DNA of 64,000 nt. It comes from DATCHW01 sp036508135. GTDB taxonomy: Bacteria > Bacteroidota > Ignavibacteria > Tepidaquicellales > Tepidaquicellaceae. The DNA is taken from the NCBI GenBank assembly GCA_036508135.1, contig DATCHW010000117.1, positions 5,557-69,556 on the forward strand, given 5' to 3'. The notes under the pieces were generated by a model. That model was given only the letters and a program-made list of their open reading frames with translations. It had not been told where the DNA came from and did not search any database. This document shows positions 52,219 through 61,200 of this stretch, piece after piece. A program made the translations under genes and the position numbers. The first letter of the stretch is position 1. Every line of letters begins with the position of its first letter.

Positions 52219-53130
52219 TTGACAGAAATTAACATTGAAAATAAATCGAATAAAAAAAATAAGTGCCCTTATTGCCAGTCATTTATAAAGCAGGAAGCGG
52301 ATACAATTTTTTGCAGTAACTGCGGAACCCCTCACCATATTGAGTGCTGGGAAGAAAACGGCGGATGCACAACATACGGCTGCAAAGAAAATCCTGTTAT
52401 GCAAAACAAGCAGGAAGAAAGCACCGTAATCCGGGGAATCGATGTCGGAAATAAGACTATAGAAGAATTAAGGGAAACACTGCAAAAAGAAAATGTTATT
52501 GCACAAGGGGAGATTGAATGTAAGTACTGCAGTAAAAAAATTGATTCCAATTCTAAATATTGCAAGCATTGCGGGAAAAAACAGGCGGATGAAACCACTT
52601 CAACTGCTTTTGAAACAGAATATAAAAACCGCTACAAGGAAAATGTATCGATAAAGAGAAAAAGCAATTTCCTTACTGCCGGGAGTATAACCTTTCTAAG
52701 CATTTTTATTATTATAGTATTAGTGTTCTCCTATAAACTTATTAATGAAAATCTCGTAGGAGAAAAAGCGAAAGTAAAAGAACTTATAAAAATCTGGAAT
52801 GACTCTTATCAGGATAAGAACATTGAAAAGATGAAGCAGATTCTCGATAAAGATTATCTCTACTATGACAAAAACGATAAGACAGCGGATGCATCCCAGC
52901 GACTAAAATTGATGTCCGCTTTTTTCAAATCCAACAAATACAAAAACTGCATAATTCTAAACGTAAAAACAGAGCCTGATTCGGTTTCAGCATATCATTT
53001 ATTTCTAACCTTTGACCAGTTATTTATTTACGAAAATGAAACGAAAACAGAAAAGAGAAGCTTTAAACTCTATCGCGGCGAAGATAGCAAATTAAAAATC
53101 TTCAGAGAATACGCCCAAAGTGAAAAATAA
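52219..53130 (+). CDS. prokaryotic RING-type zinc protein with transmembrane anchor
   Basis: A 303-residue protein starting at TTG (AAGGA about 11 bp upstream). Order: RING-like treble clef (residues 16-55; Cys16, Cys19, Cys32, Cys35, His39/40, Cys43, Cys50, Cys55) with the Prok-RING-typical CGTPHHIECWEENGGC, then a zinc ribbon (Cys101, Cys104, Cys115, Cys118), a basic stretch and one transmembrane helix (about 151-174). The C-terminal ~120 residues (KELIKIWNDSYQDKNIEKMKQIL ...) resemble an NTF2-like or small sensor domain and would lie on the far side of the membrane. Context after the Ubl and E1 genes suggests an E3-like or adaptor role. No E2 is visible. Confidence 0.85.
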   Translation: MTEINIENKSNKKNKCPYCQSFIKQEADTIFCSNCGTPHHIECWEENGGCTTYGCKENPVMQNKQEESTVIRGIDVGNKTIEELRETLQKENVIAQGEIECKYCSKKIDSNSKYCKHCGKKQADETTSTAFETEYKNRYKENVSIKRKSNFLTAGSITFLSIFIIIVLVFSYKLINENLVGEKAKVKELIKIWNDSYQDKNIEKMKQILDKDYLYYDKNDKTADASQRLKLMSAFFKSNKYKNCIILNVKTEPDSVSAYHLFLTFDQLFIYENETKTEKRSFKLYRGEDSKLKIFREYAQSEK

Positions 53131-53244
53131 TTGATGTAACAACTTACCTCCCGATTCAGAGTCTTTGTGAAATGATAATTTTTAGTAGGACAGACATTCC
53201 TGTCTGTCATTTTATTGCTCCGCTCTTATTCGAAAAATTATTTT

Positions 53245-54204
53245 TTATATAAGAAACTTTGCTATAAGCAATCCCAGCATCAGGGTAACACCGAATTGAG
53301 TGTTAAGTTGTGCCGTCATAATATTATGTTTCGTTCCGAATTCAAATGCAGGCATCGCTTCAGTTGGAACGTGGTCGAGCATTTTAATTAGTTTCCATGC
53401 AGTCGGGAAGGAAATAAAATTCAGTAAAGCAAACCAGGGTAGTAATCCAAAAACCACAAAGAAAATTATAGACGCATAAGCGCCAAGTACGAAGAAATAA
53501 TATAAATATTTTGAGTATTTTTCTCCGACAAGTATTGGCAAAGTTTTAACGCCGAAAGTCCCGTCAAACTTTACATCTCTTATATTATTTGAGTGCAGGA
53601 TTGCTATGATTAAAAATCCGAATGGTATGGATAATATAACAGGTATCCAGTTGAATACCATTGTTTGAACGATATATGCGCCGAGAGTCATTCCGACTCC
53701 GAAATTCAGGAAAACCTGTATATCGCCGAGCGCTTTATATTTCATCGAAAAAGGTGTAGCTGTATAAAAAATTGCGGAGAACAAGCCGAATATACTAAGA
53801 TATAATATTGGGGTGCCGACCTGGAAATAAAGATAAACTGCAATTAAAGAAGCCAGTCCCAGAGAAACTGTTGCGCCAACTTTCATTTCGGAAATTGTCA
53901 TTAATCCTTTTGATAATACAAGGGAGCCTCCGTGCGGGATTCCGATCTCTTCATCAGCTTTATCTATACCTTTTTTAAAGTCAAAAATATCGTTTACAAG
54001 ATTTGCTCCGATGTGAACAAGAACACATCCTATAAGCGTCACAAGAAAAAGAATTATATTAAATTTCAAACCCGGATTTAGTATTACGGATAAAAGTGAA
54101 CCGTAGAGAACCGGAATCACCGAAGCCGGAAAAGCATAAGGGCGTACTGCCATCCACCATACTTTTAATCCCGCAGGTTTAGAATTAGTAATATTTTCAA
54201 TCAT
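53245..54204 (-). CDS. menA: 1,4-dihydroxy-2-naphthoate polyprenyltransferase
   Basis: Joins a polyprenyl chain to DHNA in menaquinone synthesis in the inner membrane. The 319 residues show eight to nine helices and the prenyl-diphosphate motif NLVNDIFDFKKGID (about 69-82, NDxxD-type) with the second site SNNIRDVKFD (about 210-220). GSLVLSKGLMT is typical of MenA. It converges with the RING gene, and only a 114-bp space without T-tailed terminator separates them. Confidence 0.92.
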   Translation of the reverse strand: MIENITNSKPAGLKVWWMAVRPYAFPASVIPVLYGSLLSVILNPGLKFNIILFLVTLIGCVLVHIGANLVNDIFDFKKGIDKADEEIGIPHGGSLVLSKGLMTISEMKVGATVSLGLASLIAVYLYFQVGTPILYLSIFGLFSAIFYTATPFSMKYKALGDIQVFLNFGVGMTLGAYIVQTMVFNWIPVILSIPFGFLIIAILHSNNIRDVKFDGTFGVKTLPILVGEKYSKYLYYFFVLGAYASIIFFVVFGLLPWFALLNFISFPTAWKLIKMLDHVPTEAMPAFEFGTKHNIMTAQLNTQFGVTLMLGLLIAKFLI

Positions 54205-54315
54205 TTTTCAAGATTAAATTTATTAGTAAAAATACTAACTATTTTTCGGAATTTAAAGTTCTAATTTCATCAGAAAATAAAAGTAAAATGTATAATTAAT
54301 GAAAATTTTGCACTT

Positions 54316-54587
54316 TCTTTCCATTCTCACTTTTCAACTTTTTAACCTTTTAATTTTTATACCTTTTAACTTTTATACCTTTTAATTTTTATACCTTTTA
54401 ACTTTTATACCTTTTAACTTTTATACCTTTTAACTTTTATACCTTTTAACCTTTATACCTTTATACTTTTATACCTTTATACCTTTATACCTTTATACCT
54501 TTTAACTTTTATACCTTTTAACTTTTATACCTTTTAACTTTTTAACCTTTTAACTTTTATACCTTTATAACTTTATACCTTATAACT
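54316..54587. repeat. 16-bp-period tandem repeat (ATACCTTTTAACTTTT)
   Basis: At least ten nearly perfect copies of the 16-nt unit ATACCTTTTAACTTTT, interrupted by a block with a 9-nt period (TATACCTTT). It ends 4 bp from the CPBP protease stop, so the transcript of that gene would continue into an A/G-rich GTTAAAAGGTATAAAA repeat. No spacers, so not a CRISPR. Confidence 0.88.
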
Positions 54588-54591
54588 TTCC

Positions 54592-55209
54592 CTAATTCAC
54601 CGGCAATATTATGAATATCAAGGGATCCCATACCATATGCGAAATCAAAACAGGAACAATATTATTCCCGCGCCAGATAAACATAAGCCCCCAGAATATC
54701 CCGACGAGAAATGCTGCAAGAATCAAAACCGGATTCAATGTCGGGAAATGAACTGCTGTATAAAAAAATGTGGTCAGTGAAAATGCTTTTAATTGTCCGT
54801 GATGCTTCGCCATTAGTCTCTGCAAAAATCCTCTCCAGAATATTTCCTCTCCGAATCCTATCGGAAAAAACAAAAGCATTCCGATAAGCCACTTCGGTAT
54901 TGCACCGGGGCGTGCATAAACATTGGAAATCCCCTGCTGATGGTCGGGAATAATATGAAATAAATCAAGCATCTGACGTCCGGTGTAAAAGACTATGTAA
55001 AGAATTACAGCACTTATAATACCGATTGATATTTCTTTGAAATTAAAATTTTTAAGGCTTAGCTGGTCTCTGAATACCGATAAAGAAATCACAGAAAGGA
55101 GTGAAGCAGAAAATGTCATCATTATCCAGAAATTATCGATGGGCTTTACCACGAACATCAAAAACCATAATACACAAGCGAGTGCAACCGATAAATAATA
55201 TTTTAACAT
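54592..55209 (-). CDS. CPBP-family intramembrane glutamic endopeptidase
   Basis: A 205-residue membrane protein of the CAAX protease/Abi family, with about six hydrophobic helices. Catalytic motifs are present: GFGEEIFWRGFLQRL (EExxxR, about 116-130), FYTAVHF (conserved His) and SHMVWDP (second His). Members process prenylated or other membrane proteins or bacteriocins; substrate unknown. It lies 9 bp downstream of an Nramp-like transporter gene and is followed by a period-16 repeat. Confidence 0.9.
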   Translation of the reverse strand: MLKYYLSVALACVLWFLMFVVKPIDNFWIMMTFSASLLSVISLSVFRDQLSLKNFNFKEISIGIISAVILYIVFYTGRQMLDLFHIIPDHQQGISNVYARPGAIPKWLIGMLLFFPIGFGEEIFWRGFLQRLMAKHHGQLKAFSLTTFFYTAVHFPTLNPVLILAAFLVGIFWGLMFIWRGNNIVPVLISHMVWDPLIFIILPVN

Positions 55210-55218
55210 CGAAAAATC

Positions 55219-56466
55219 TTAATTAATAAATGACATTACAAGCAGTGAGAAAGAAAGCAGTGTAATTATCACAGCCGCTCCCCAGCCGATAATATTATTT
55301 ATCGGTTTATTTACATACTCTCCCATTACTTTCTTATTGTTTGTCAAAAGCATTATCGCCACAATAACGACCGGAAGAAATATTCCGTTCAAAACCTGTG
55401 ACCATATTGTTATTTTAATCAATGGAGCATTCGGTAGTAATACAATTACAATAGCTAATACCAGCATACCCGTATAGAGTATGTAAAACTCGGGAGCTTC
55501 CTTCCATTTTTTATCGATACCGGACTCAAATCCGAAAGCTTCACACACATAAAATGAAGCCGCTAACGGTAATATTGTTGCGGAAAAAATGGAGGCGACA
55601 AAAAGTCCGAACGCAAATACATGTGCTGCTAATGCACCTGCAAGAGGTTGAAGAGCAAATGCCGCATCTTCCGCTTTCTCTATTATTACATTATTCTCAT
55701 GAAGAGTTGAGGCACAGGCGACTATAATAAAAAATGCTACTACAACCGTCGCAACACAGCCGATAAGTATATCTAATACAGCAAATTTATAATCCTCTTT
55801 TTTTAAACCTTTTTCGATGACAGATGATTGCAGGTAAAAAAGCATCCATGGTGCAATTGTTGTTCCCACCATTCCGATTACCATTGCAATATATTTCGAA
55901 TTAAATTCAAGCCCGGGTTTTACTATCGACTGTCCTATTTCATTCCAGTGCGGCTCTCCAAGTAATGCTGAAACAACATACATCAGGAGAGATAAACTGA
56001 ATATAATAAAAATTTTCTCGGCAATTTTATAATTTCCCTTTACAACAAGTATCCATACAAAAAATCCTGCGAGAGGTACAGAAATATATTTACTGATGCC
56101 CAGCACATCCATACTGCCTGCCACACCCGCAAACTCAGTGGTTGTATTTCCAATATCCGCAATTAGAAGTCCGATGAAGATGTAAAATGTAACTTTAAGT
56201 CCGGCATTTTCCCTGATAAGATCTGCAAGTCCTTTACCGGTGACTATACCCATCCGGGCATTCATTTCCTGTACAACAATAAGAAAAATAAAAGAAGGAA
56301 TTAAAGTCCATATCAACCGGTAGCCGTATAGCGCCCCTGCCACTGAATATGTTGTGATTCCGCCTGCGTCATTATCAACACTGCCGGTAATCAGCCCGGG
56401 TCCTAATATTGCGAAGAATAAAGCAAGATTTCTCCACAGGCTTTTTCTTTTTTCTTTAAAAATCAT
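55219..56466 (-). CDS. Nramp-family transporter lacking the Mn2+-type metal motifs
   Basis: A 415-residue, about 11-helix inner-membrane transporter. The helix-1 motif is DNDAGG (Asp31-Asn32-Asp33) instead of DPGN, and helix 6 reads GTTIAPWM (201-208) instead of MPHN, so the Mn2+-coordinating Met and His are missing. Such changes occur in Nramp-related magnesium transporters and other divergent Nramps. The gene follows by 4 bp a soluble PRC-barrel/MgtE_N/CBS protein, which in MgtE channels is the cytoplasmic Mg2+ sensor. I infer a Mg2+ or Ca2+ role. It is distinct from the canonical MntH at 24544-25794. Confidence 0.88.
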   Translation of the reverse strand: MIFKEKRKSLWRNLALFFAILGPGLITGSVDNDAGGITTYSVAGALYGYRLIWTLIPSFIFLIVVQEMNARMGIVTGKGLADLIRENAGLKVTFYIFIGLLIADIGNTTTEFAGVAGSMDVLGISKYISVPLAGFFVWILVVKGNYKIAEKIFIIFSLSLLMYVVSALLGEPHWNEIGQSIVKPGLEFNSKYIAMVIGMVGTTIAPWMLFYLQSSVIEKGLKKEDYKFAVLDILIGCVATVVVAFFIIVACASTLHENNVIIEKAEDAAFALQPLAGALAAHVFAFGLFVASIFSATILPLAASFYVCEAFGFESGIDKKWKEAPEFYILYTGMLVLAIVIVLLPNAPLIKITIWSQVLNGIFLPVVIVAIMLLTNNKKVMGEYVNKPINNIIGWGAAVIITLLSFSLLVMSFIN

Positions 56467-56470
56467 ATCG

Positions 56471-57724
56471 TTACTTATTGGTTTTTCCTTTATCCATCAG
56501 GTCTTCCACTATATCATCAATTATTACCACGCCTTCCATAATATTATCTTTATTTACGACAGGAATTGCAAGAAGATTATATTTCGAGATCATTTCTGCA
56601 AGTGAATCCAGCTTATCATCATCATATACCTTGAAAATCTTCTTATTCATAATTTCCGAAAGCCTGGTTTCCGGCTGGGCGATCACGAGGTCACGCAGTG
56701 ATACTGTCGCCACAAGTTTATTATCTTTATCCACTACATATAAATAATATATCGTATCGGACTCAGGTTTCATTTTACGCAGTTCGTTAATCGTTTCGCC
56801 TACTGTCTCATCAGGGCGGAAGTGAATAAAATCCGTGGTCATAATGCTTCCCACGTCATCCTCTTCATATTCGAGAAGTTCTCTCACGTCTTCAGATGAT
56901 TCCTTATCCATTTCATTTATCAGCTCTTCCGCTTTTTCATCTTCCAGTTCTTCGAGAAGGTCTGCCGCCTCATCCGCAGGCATTTTCTCGAGCACGTCTG
57001 CCGCTTTTCCTACGGGAAGACTCTCAATCAACCTCACCTGTGCTTCGGGTTCAAGTTCTTCGAGTACATCCGCTGCTTTTTCTTCATCAAGTGATTCAAA
57101 AATTGCAGTCTGGGATTTTTTATCCAGTTCTTCTATCACGTCTGCAAGGTCTGAAGGGTGAAGTGTATTAAGTTTTGAAAAAGGTTTTGATAGGGTTATA
57201 CCTGAAGTAGAAAAATCAACCGCTTCCACATCATCAAAAAGAATATACCGTGCAGGGATGGAAAGTTTAAGAGGAGAAATAAAACTCTTTATAGGTTTAG
57301 CAAACCCAATCCTCCTTAGCAGTCCTTCAAAGCCTACATCTACAGCAACAGCATAGACACCTGACTCAATTCTCACAAGACGTATGTCATTCACTCTCAC
57401 GAGTTTTCTTCCGTTAATATCAAGGATCTGTTTATCCATTAAATTTTCACCGAGGTAAAGTGTATTGCTCTTTTGCGGTATTTTGTAATCGACCATTTCG
57501 CGGCAGTAAATGATATATTGACTCACCGCGCGGCGTACATCAAAATAAGAAAAATCGAGCAGTCTGATTTCATTGTCAACTTTTGCTTTTACGGCAATGA
57601 CCTTGGGTTTTTCAGGATGGAAATCAACGAGAAGATCCTTGATTTTGCCAAGCGGTTTGCCTGAAAGGAAGAAAAACTTCCTTCCAATTATTCTGCTAAG
57701 ATAAAAAGTTATTTGATATGCCAT
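56471..57724 (-). CDS. PRC-barrel, MgtE-N and CBS-pair protein (soluble regulatory partner of the Nramp-like transporter)
   Basis: A 417-residue cytoplasmic protein with no membrane segment. Order: two PRC-barrel-like segments (about 15-90 and 100-150), an MgtE_N superhelix (about 185-290; repeated LHPSDLADVIEEL and ADVLEELEPEAQVRLI-type units), and a CBS pair (about 295-415; SIMTTDFIHFRPDETVGE, AIPVVNKDNIMEGVV). It equals the whole cytoplasmic sensor of MgtE without its channel. The Nramp-like gene follows after 4 bp, so it may sense Mg2+ or nucleotides and gate the transporter in trans. This pairing is inference from context. Confidence 0.88.
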   Translation of the reverse strand: MAYQITFYLSRIIGRKFFFLSGKPLGKIKDLLVDFHPEKPKVIAVKAKVDNEIRLLDFSYFDVRRAVSQYIIYCREMVDYKIPQKSNTLYLGENLMDKQILDINGRKLVRVNDIRLVRIESGVYAVAVDVGFEGLLRRIGFAKPIKSFISPLKLSIPARYILFDDVEAVDFSTSGITLSKPFSKLNTLHPSDLADVIEELDKKSQTAIFESLDEEKAADVLEELEPEAQVRLIESLPVGKAADVLEKMPADEAADLLEELEDEKAEELINEMDKESSEDVRELLEYEEDDVGSIMTTDFIHFRPDETVGETINELRKMKPESDTIYYLYVVDKDNKLVATVSLRDLVIAQPETRLSEIMNKKIFKVYDDDKLDSLAEMISKYNLLAIPVVNKDNIMEGVVIIDDIVEDLMDKGKTNK

Positions 57725-58246
57725 AGCAGTTTTAAATTTTCGTTAACAAAACTATTTGATTAAAGGCTATTTCTCAGTGAATCCGTCAGGTAAAAATCAG
57801 TTTTCCAATAGTTCCGGGATCTCTTAATCATCAATATCACGAAGTGATTTGTGAAAATACTAAAATTAACTCTGCTGTTCAATCAAAAAGTTTAAGACCA
57901 AAGTAAATAAAGAATTTAAAAAAATATTTTATATAATGAAAATAATCCTGATTCTGTATTCCCCCTTTAAGAAAGGACAAATCACCTCCCTCCCCTTTTG
58001 AAAGGGGAGGGACTGAGGGTGGGGTTAGTAATTTATTGTTATAGCGTGTGTGTTCCACTTTCGAAAAGATACTAAGAAGTGTGTTTCTTTAACCCCTTTC
58101 CAAAAATGATATTTGAAATTAATACTCCCAAATAACAGAACAATTTCAATTACCCTTCTAATATTTTCTATTAACATTTTCCTATTTCAATTGATTTATT
58201 CCGAAACATTTATGAAGTTCATGTAGTTTAATATATTAAAGTATAA
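57725..58246. other. divergent intergenic region with one dispersed repeat
   Basis: Contains a CCCCCTT-family sequence (57960-58028: CCTCCCCTTTTGAAAGGGGAGGG hairpin, given in part, then GAGGGTGGGGTTAGTAA). No recognised coding frame. Promoters for the divergent MgtE_N/CBS and DUF4175-like genes must lie here but were not identified. Confidence 0.55.
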
Positions 58247-61200
58247 ATGGATACAGTTTTATCTAAAGGCAAGGTTATCTTTGATGAGTTTGAAAAGAAA
58301 TTAAGTATTACTAATAAAAAAGAATTGAATTTCAATCTCATTAAAAATTTATTACTAACCGCAATTGTTTTTTTCGCGGGTGGGTATCTTTTAACTATAT
58401 CCGAAGCGGTATTTATGTTTGGAATAAAGATGAGAACCTTTATGTACTGGTCTTTCGTTCTTACGCTTGCCGCAACCATATCATACCTGCTCGTCAATTA
58501 CTTTTTAAAAATTACAGGTATATTCAAACCTTTTGATGTTGTTGATTATTCGCGCAAGGTGGGTTTTAAATTCAGTGAAATTAAGGATACTTTGAGTAAC
58601 TCACTTTCGCTTTTCAAATATTCCGGTAATACAATAAATCCTGTATATTCAAATGAACTCATAATTGCGAATTTGCAAGAAACAGAATCCAGAGCAAAGG
58701 GCATAAACTTTTCATCATTCATACCGTATAATGCTTTTAAAAAGCTCTCGGTTATATTTGCAGGTATTTTATTTCTTTTCATAATAAGTTTTGCAGTTTT
58801 CCCGTCTTCTCTTTTTTCATCTTTGAACAGATTGCTCAATTACAATTTCAATTTTATTGACGGAGAATATGGCATCGTTTTCGATATTCAGCCGGGCAAT
58901 ATTGAATCTTTTAAAGGTGAAAATGTCGAAGTCAAAATCAGGGTCATCCCGAATAAACCGGGATTGAAAATTGATGAAATTAATTTCATTACCAAAAATG
59001 TTACATTAGAAGGTGATAAAATTTTGAACTCTCAAAAGTCCCTGAAGCCTGATGAAAAGGGGATTTTTTCTACACGTATAGAAAACATTAATACTCAATT
59101 GATTTATTTTGCTGAGTTCAGAGGTGTAACATCCGAAGAATATAAAATTACATTAGCTGATTATCCAATCATTAAAAATTTCCGTGTTACGATCATTCCT
59201 CCGGAATTCACAGGACTGTCTAAACGGGTGATGGAGGAAAACCGGGGGGATATCTATTGTTTTCAGGGGAGTAAAGTTTTATTCGAACTTACATCAAACA
59301 GCGAGCTTACTTCTGCAGGCATAGTTATGAACGGTGGTTATAATAATTTTTCTGTAAATGGAGCATCTGCAAACGGTGAGATCATTGCAAAAGATAATGG
59401 CATTTACAAATTTTCCATTAAAGATAAAGACGGACTTGAAAACAGAAACAGCAGTTCATTCGAAATAAAAATCCTTAAAGATGAACCTCCAAAAATCTCG
59501 ATAATACAACCGCAGGAATCAAATTATACTCTCAAAGGCGAAAAGGAAATTGTTCTCAGGGCTGTCATTTCAGATGATTTCGGATTTTCAAGGCTAACAT
59601 TACATTCTAAAAAAATATCAGGTAATAGTTCTGCATCGGATTTTTATTCTGTTGTTGCAATACCGATAAAAAATCCTGACGCCACTTCGCTCGAAGTTCC
59701 TTATGTATGGAATCTCTATTCCCTCAATCTGCGAAGCGGAGAGAAAATAGAATATTATATGGAAGTGACGGATAATACGGGCAATACCACACGCTCGGAT
59801 ACCCGCACTCTCACTTTTATATCTCTGAGCGAAATCCTGAAGAAAAATCAGCAGACGAGTAAAGAGATCCAGACAAACCTGAAATCAATCAAAGAATACA
59901 TAGAAGAAATTCAAAAAGAAGTCAAGTCCGCCCGGAATGATTCGAAGAATACAGAAGAACTCGGGCTTAATGACCCCGCGAAGAACCTCGCGCTGCAGAA
60001 TAAAATTGAAGACCTGAAAAGTACCCTTAATGCAACACAGAATAAAATTGACCAGACACTGAAGGAACTAGAACAGCGGAATATGCTGAACGATAAAACC
60101 TACGAGCAGTTTATGAAATTACAGGAACTCTTTAATAAGATTAATTCACCCGAGTTTCTTGAGAAACTCCGGAAACTGCAGGAAGCATTGAAGAAAAACA
60201 ATCCCGATCAGATAAGAGAAGAGATGAAAAATCTGAACTTTGATGAAGAGGCTTTTAAAAAGCAAATGGAGCAGATAGAGGACTTGCTGAAAAAAATTGA
60301 AAACCTTCAGAAGCTCGGCGAACTCTCTCAAAAAATGGATGAGATAACCAAAGAGCAGGAATCTCTTAAAAAAGAAACTGAAAATTCCGACAAGAGCGAT
60401 CGGAATAAAATGGACAATCTTTCGCAGAAACAATATAACCTGCAAAATAAGCTAAGCGATTTTAAAAATGAGTTAAAAGATTTATCCAATAAGATAAAAG
60501 ACTCAAAAGATGATATCGACTCTAAATCACTGGATAACTTAAAAAATAAACTCGATTCAAAAAATACAGAGGGTAAGATGAATAAATCCTCTAAACAGCT
60601 TGAAAGCGGTGAAAAAGAAAGTTCGGAAAAAACACAGGAGGATATACTCAACGACCTGAATGAAATGAACGAAGACATGCAAAATGCATTTGATAAGGCA
60701 ATGGACACAAATGCAGACAGCAAGGCAATGAACAAATTAAAAGATATCAAAAAAAATCTTGAGGAATTAAGTGAAAACCAGCAGGACCTGAAAGAAAAAA
60801 CCGAAGACACAAAAAAATCCGATAAAAATGAATTCGATAAACAGTCAAAGGAACAGAGCGACCTGCAAGGTAAACTCACCAAGGAAATTAATGACCTGAT
60901 GGAACTGACAAAAAGCGGATTACCTATTTCCCCTGAACTTGGAAAGGAACTCGGCAACGCTTATAACAGTATGGATAAAGCAGGTAAAGACCTGAAGCAG
61001 TGTGAGAAGAACAATGCGACTGATAACCAGACCAACGCAAAAAACTCACTCGATAATTCTGCAAAAATGCTCGGGGATATGATAGGCAATATGGAAAAGA
61101 ACGGAATGAAATCGAAAGGCAAAGGTAAGGAAGGCAGAATGGGACAGCTAATGCAGAAGCTTTCCAGTCTTATCGGAAGACAGCAGGGCGTAAACGGAGA

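Noticed and set aside
50760..53130. CBASS or Bil-type antiphage operon
   Set aside because: No nucleotide cyclase, effector, E2 or JAB peptidase is present; a defence role cannot be claimed from these genes.
54316..54587. CRISPR array
   Set aside because: Unit is 16 bp without spacers and AT-rich; a simple tandem repeat.
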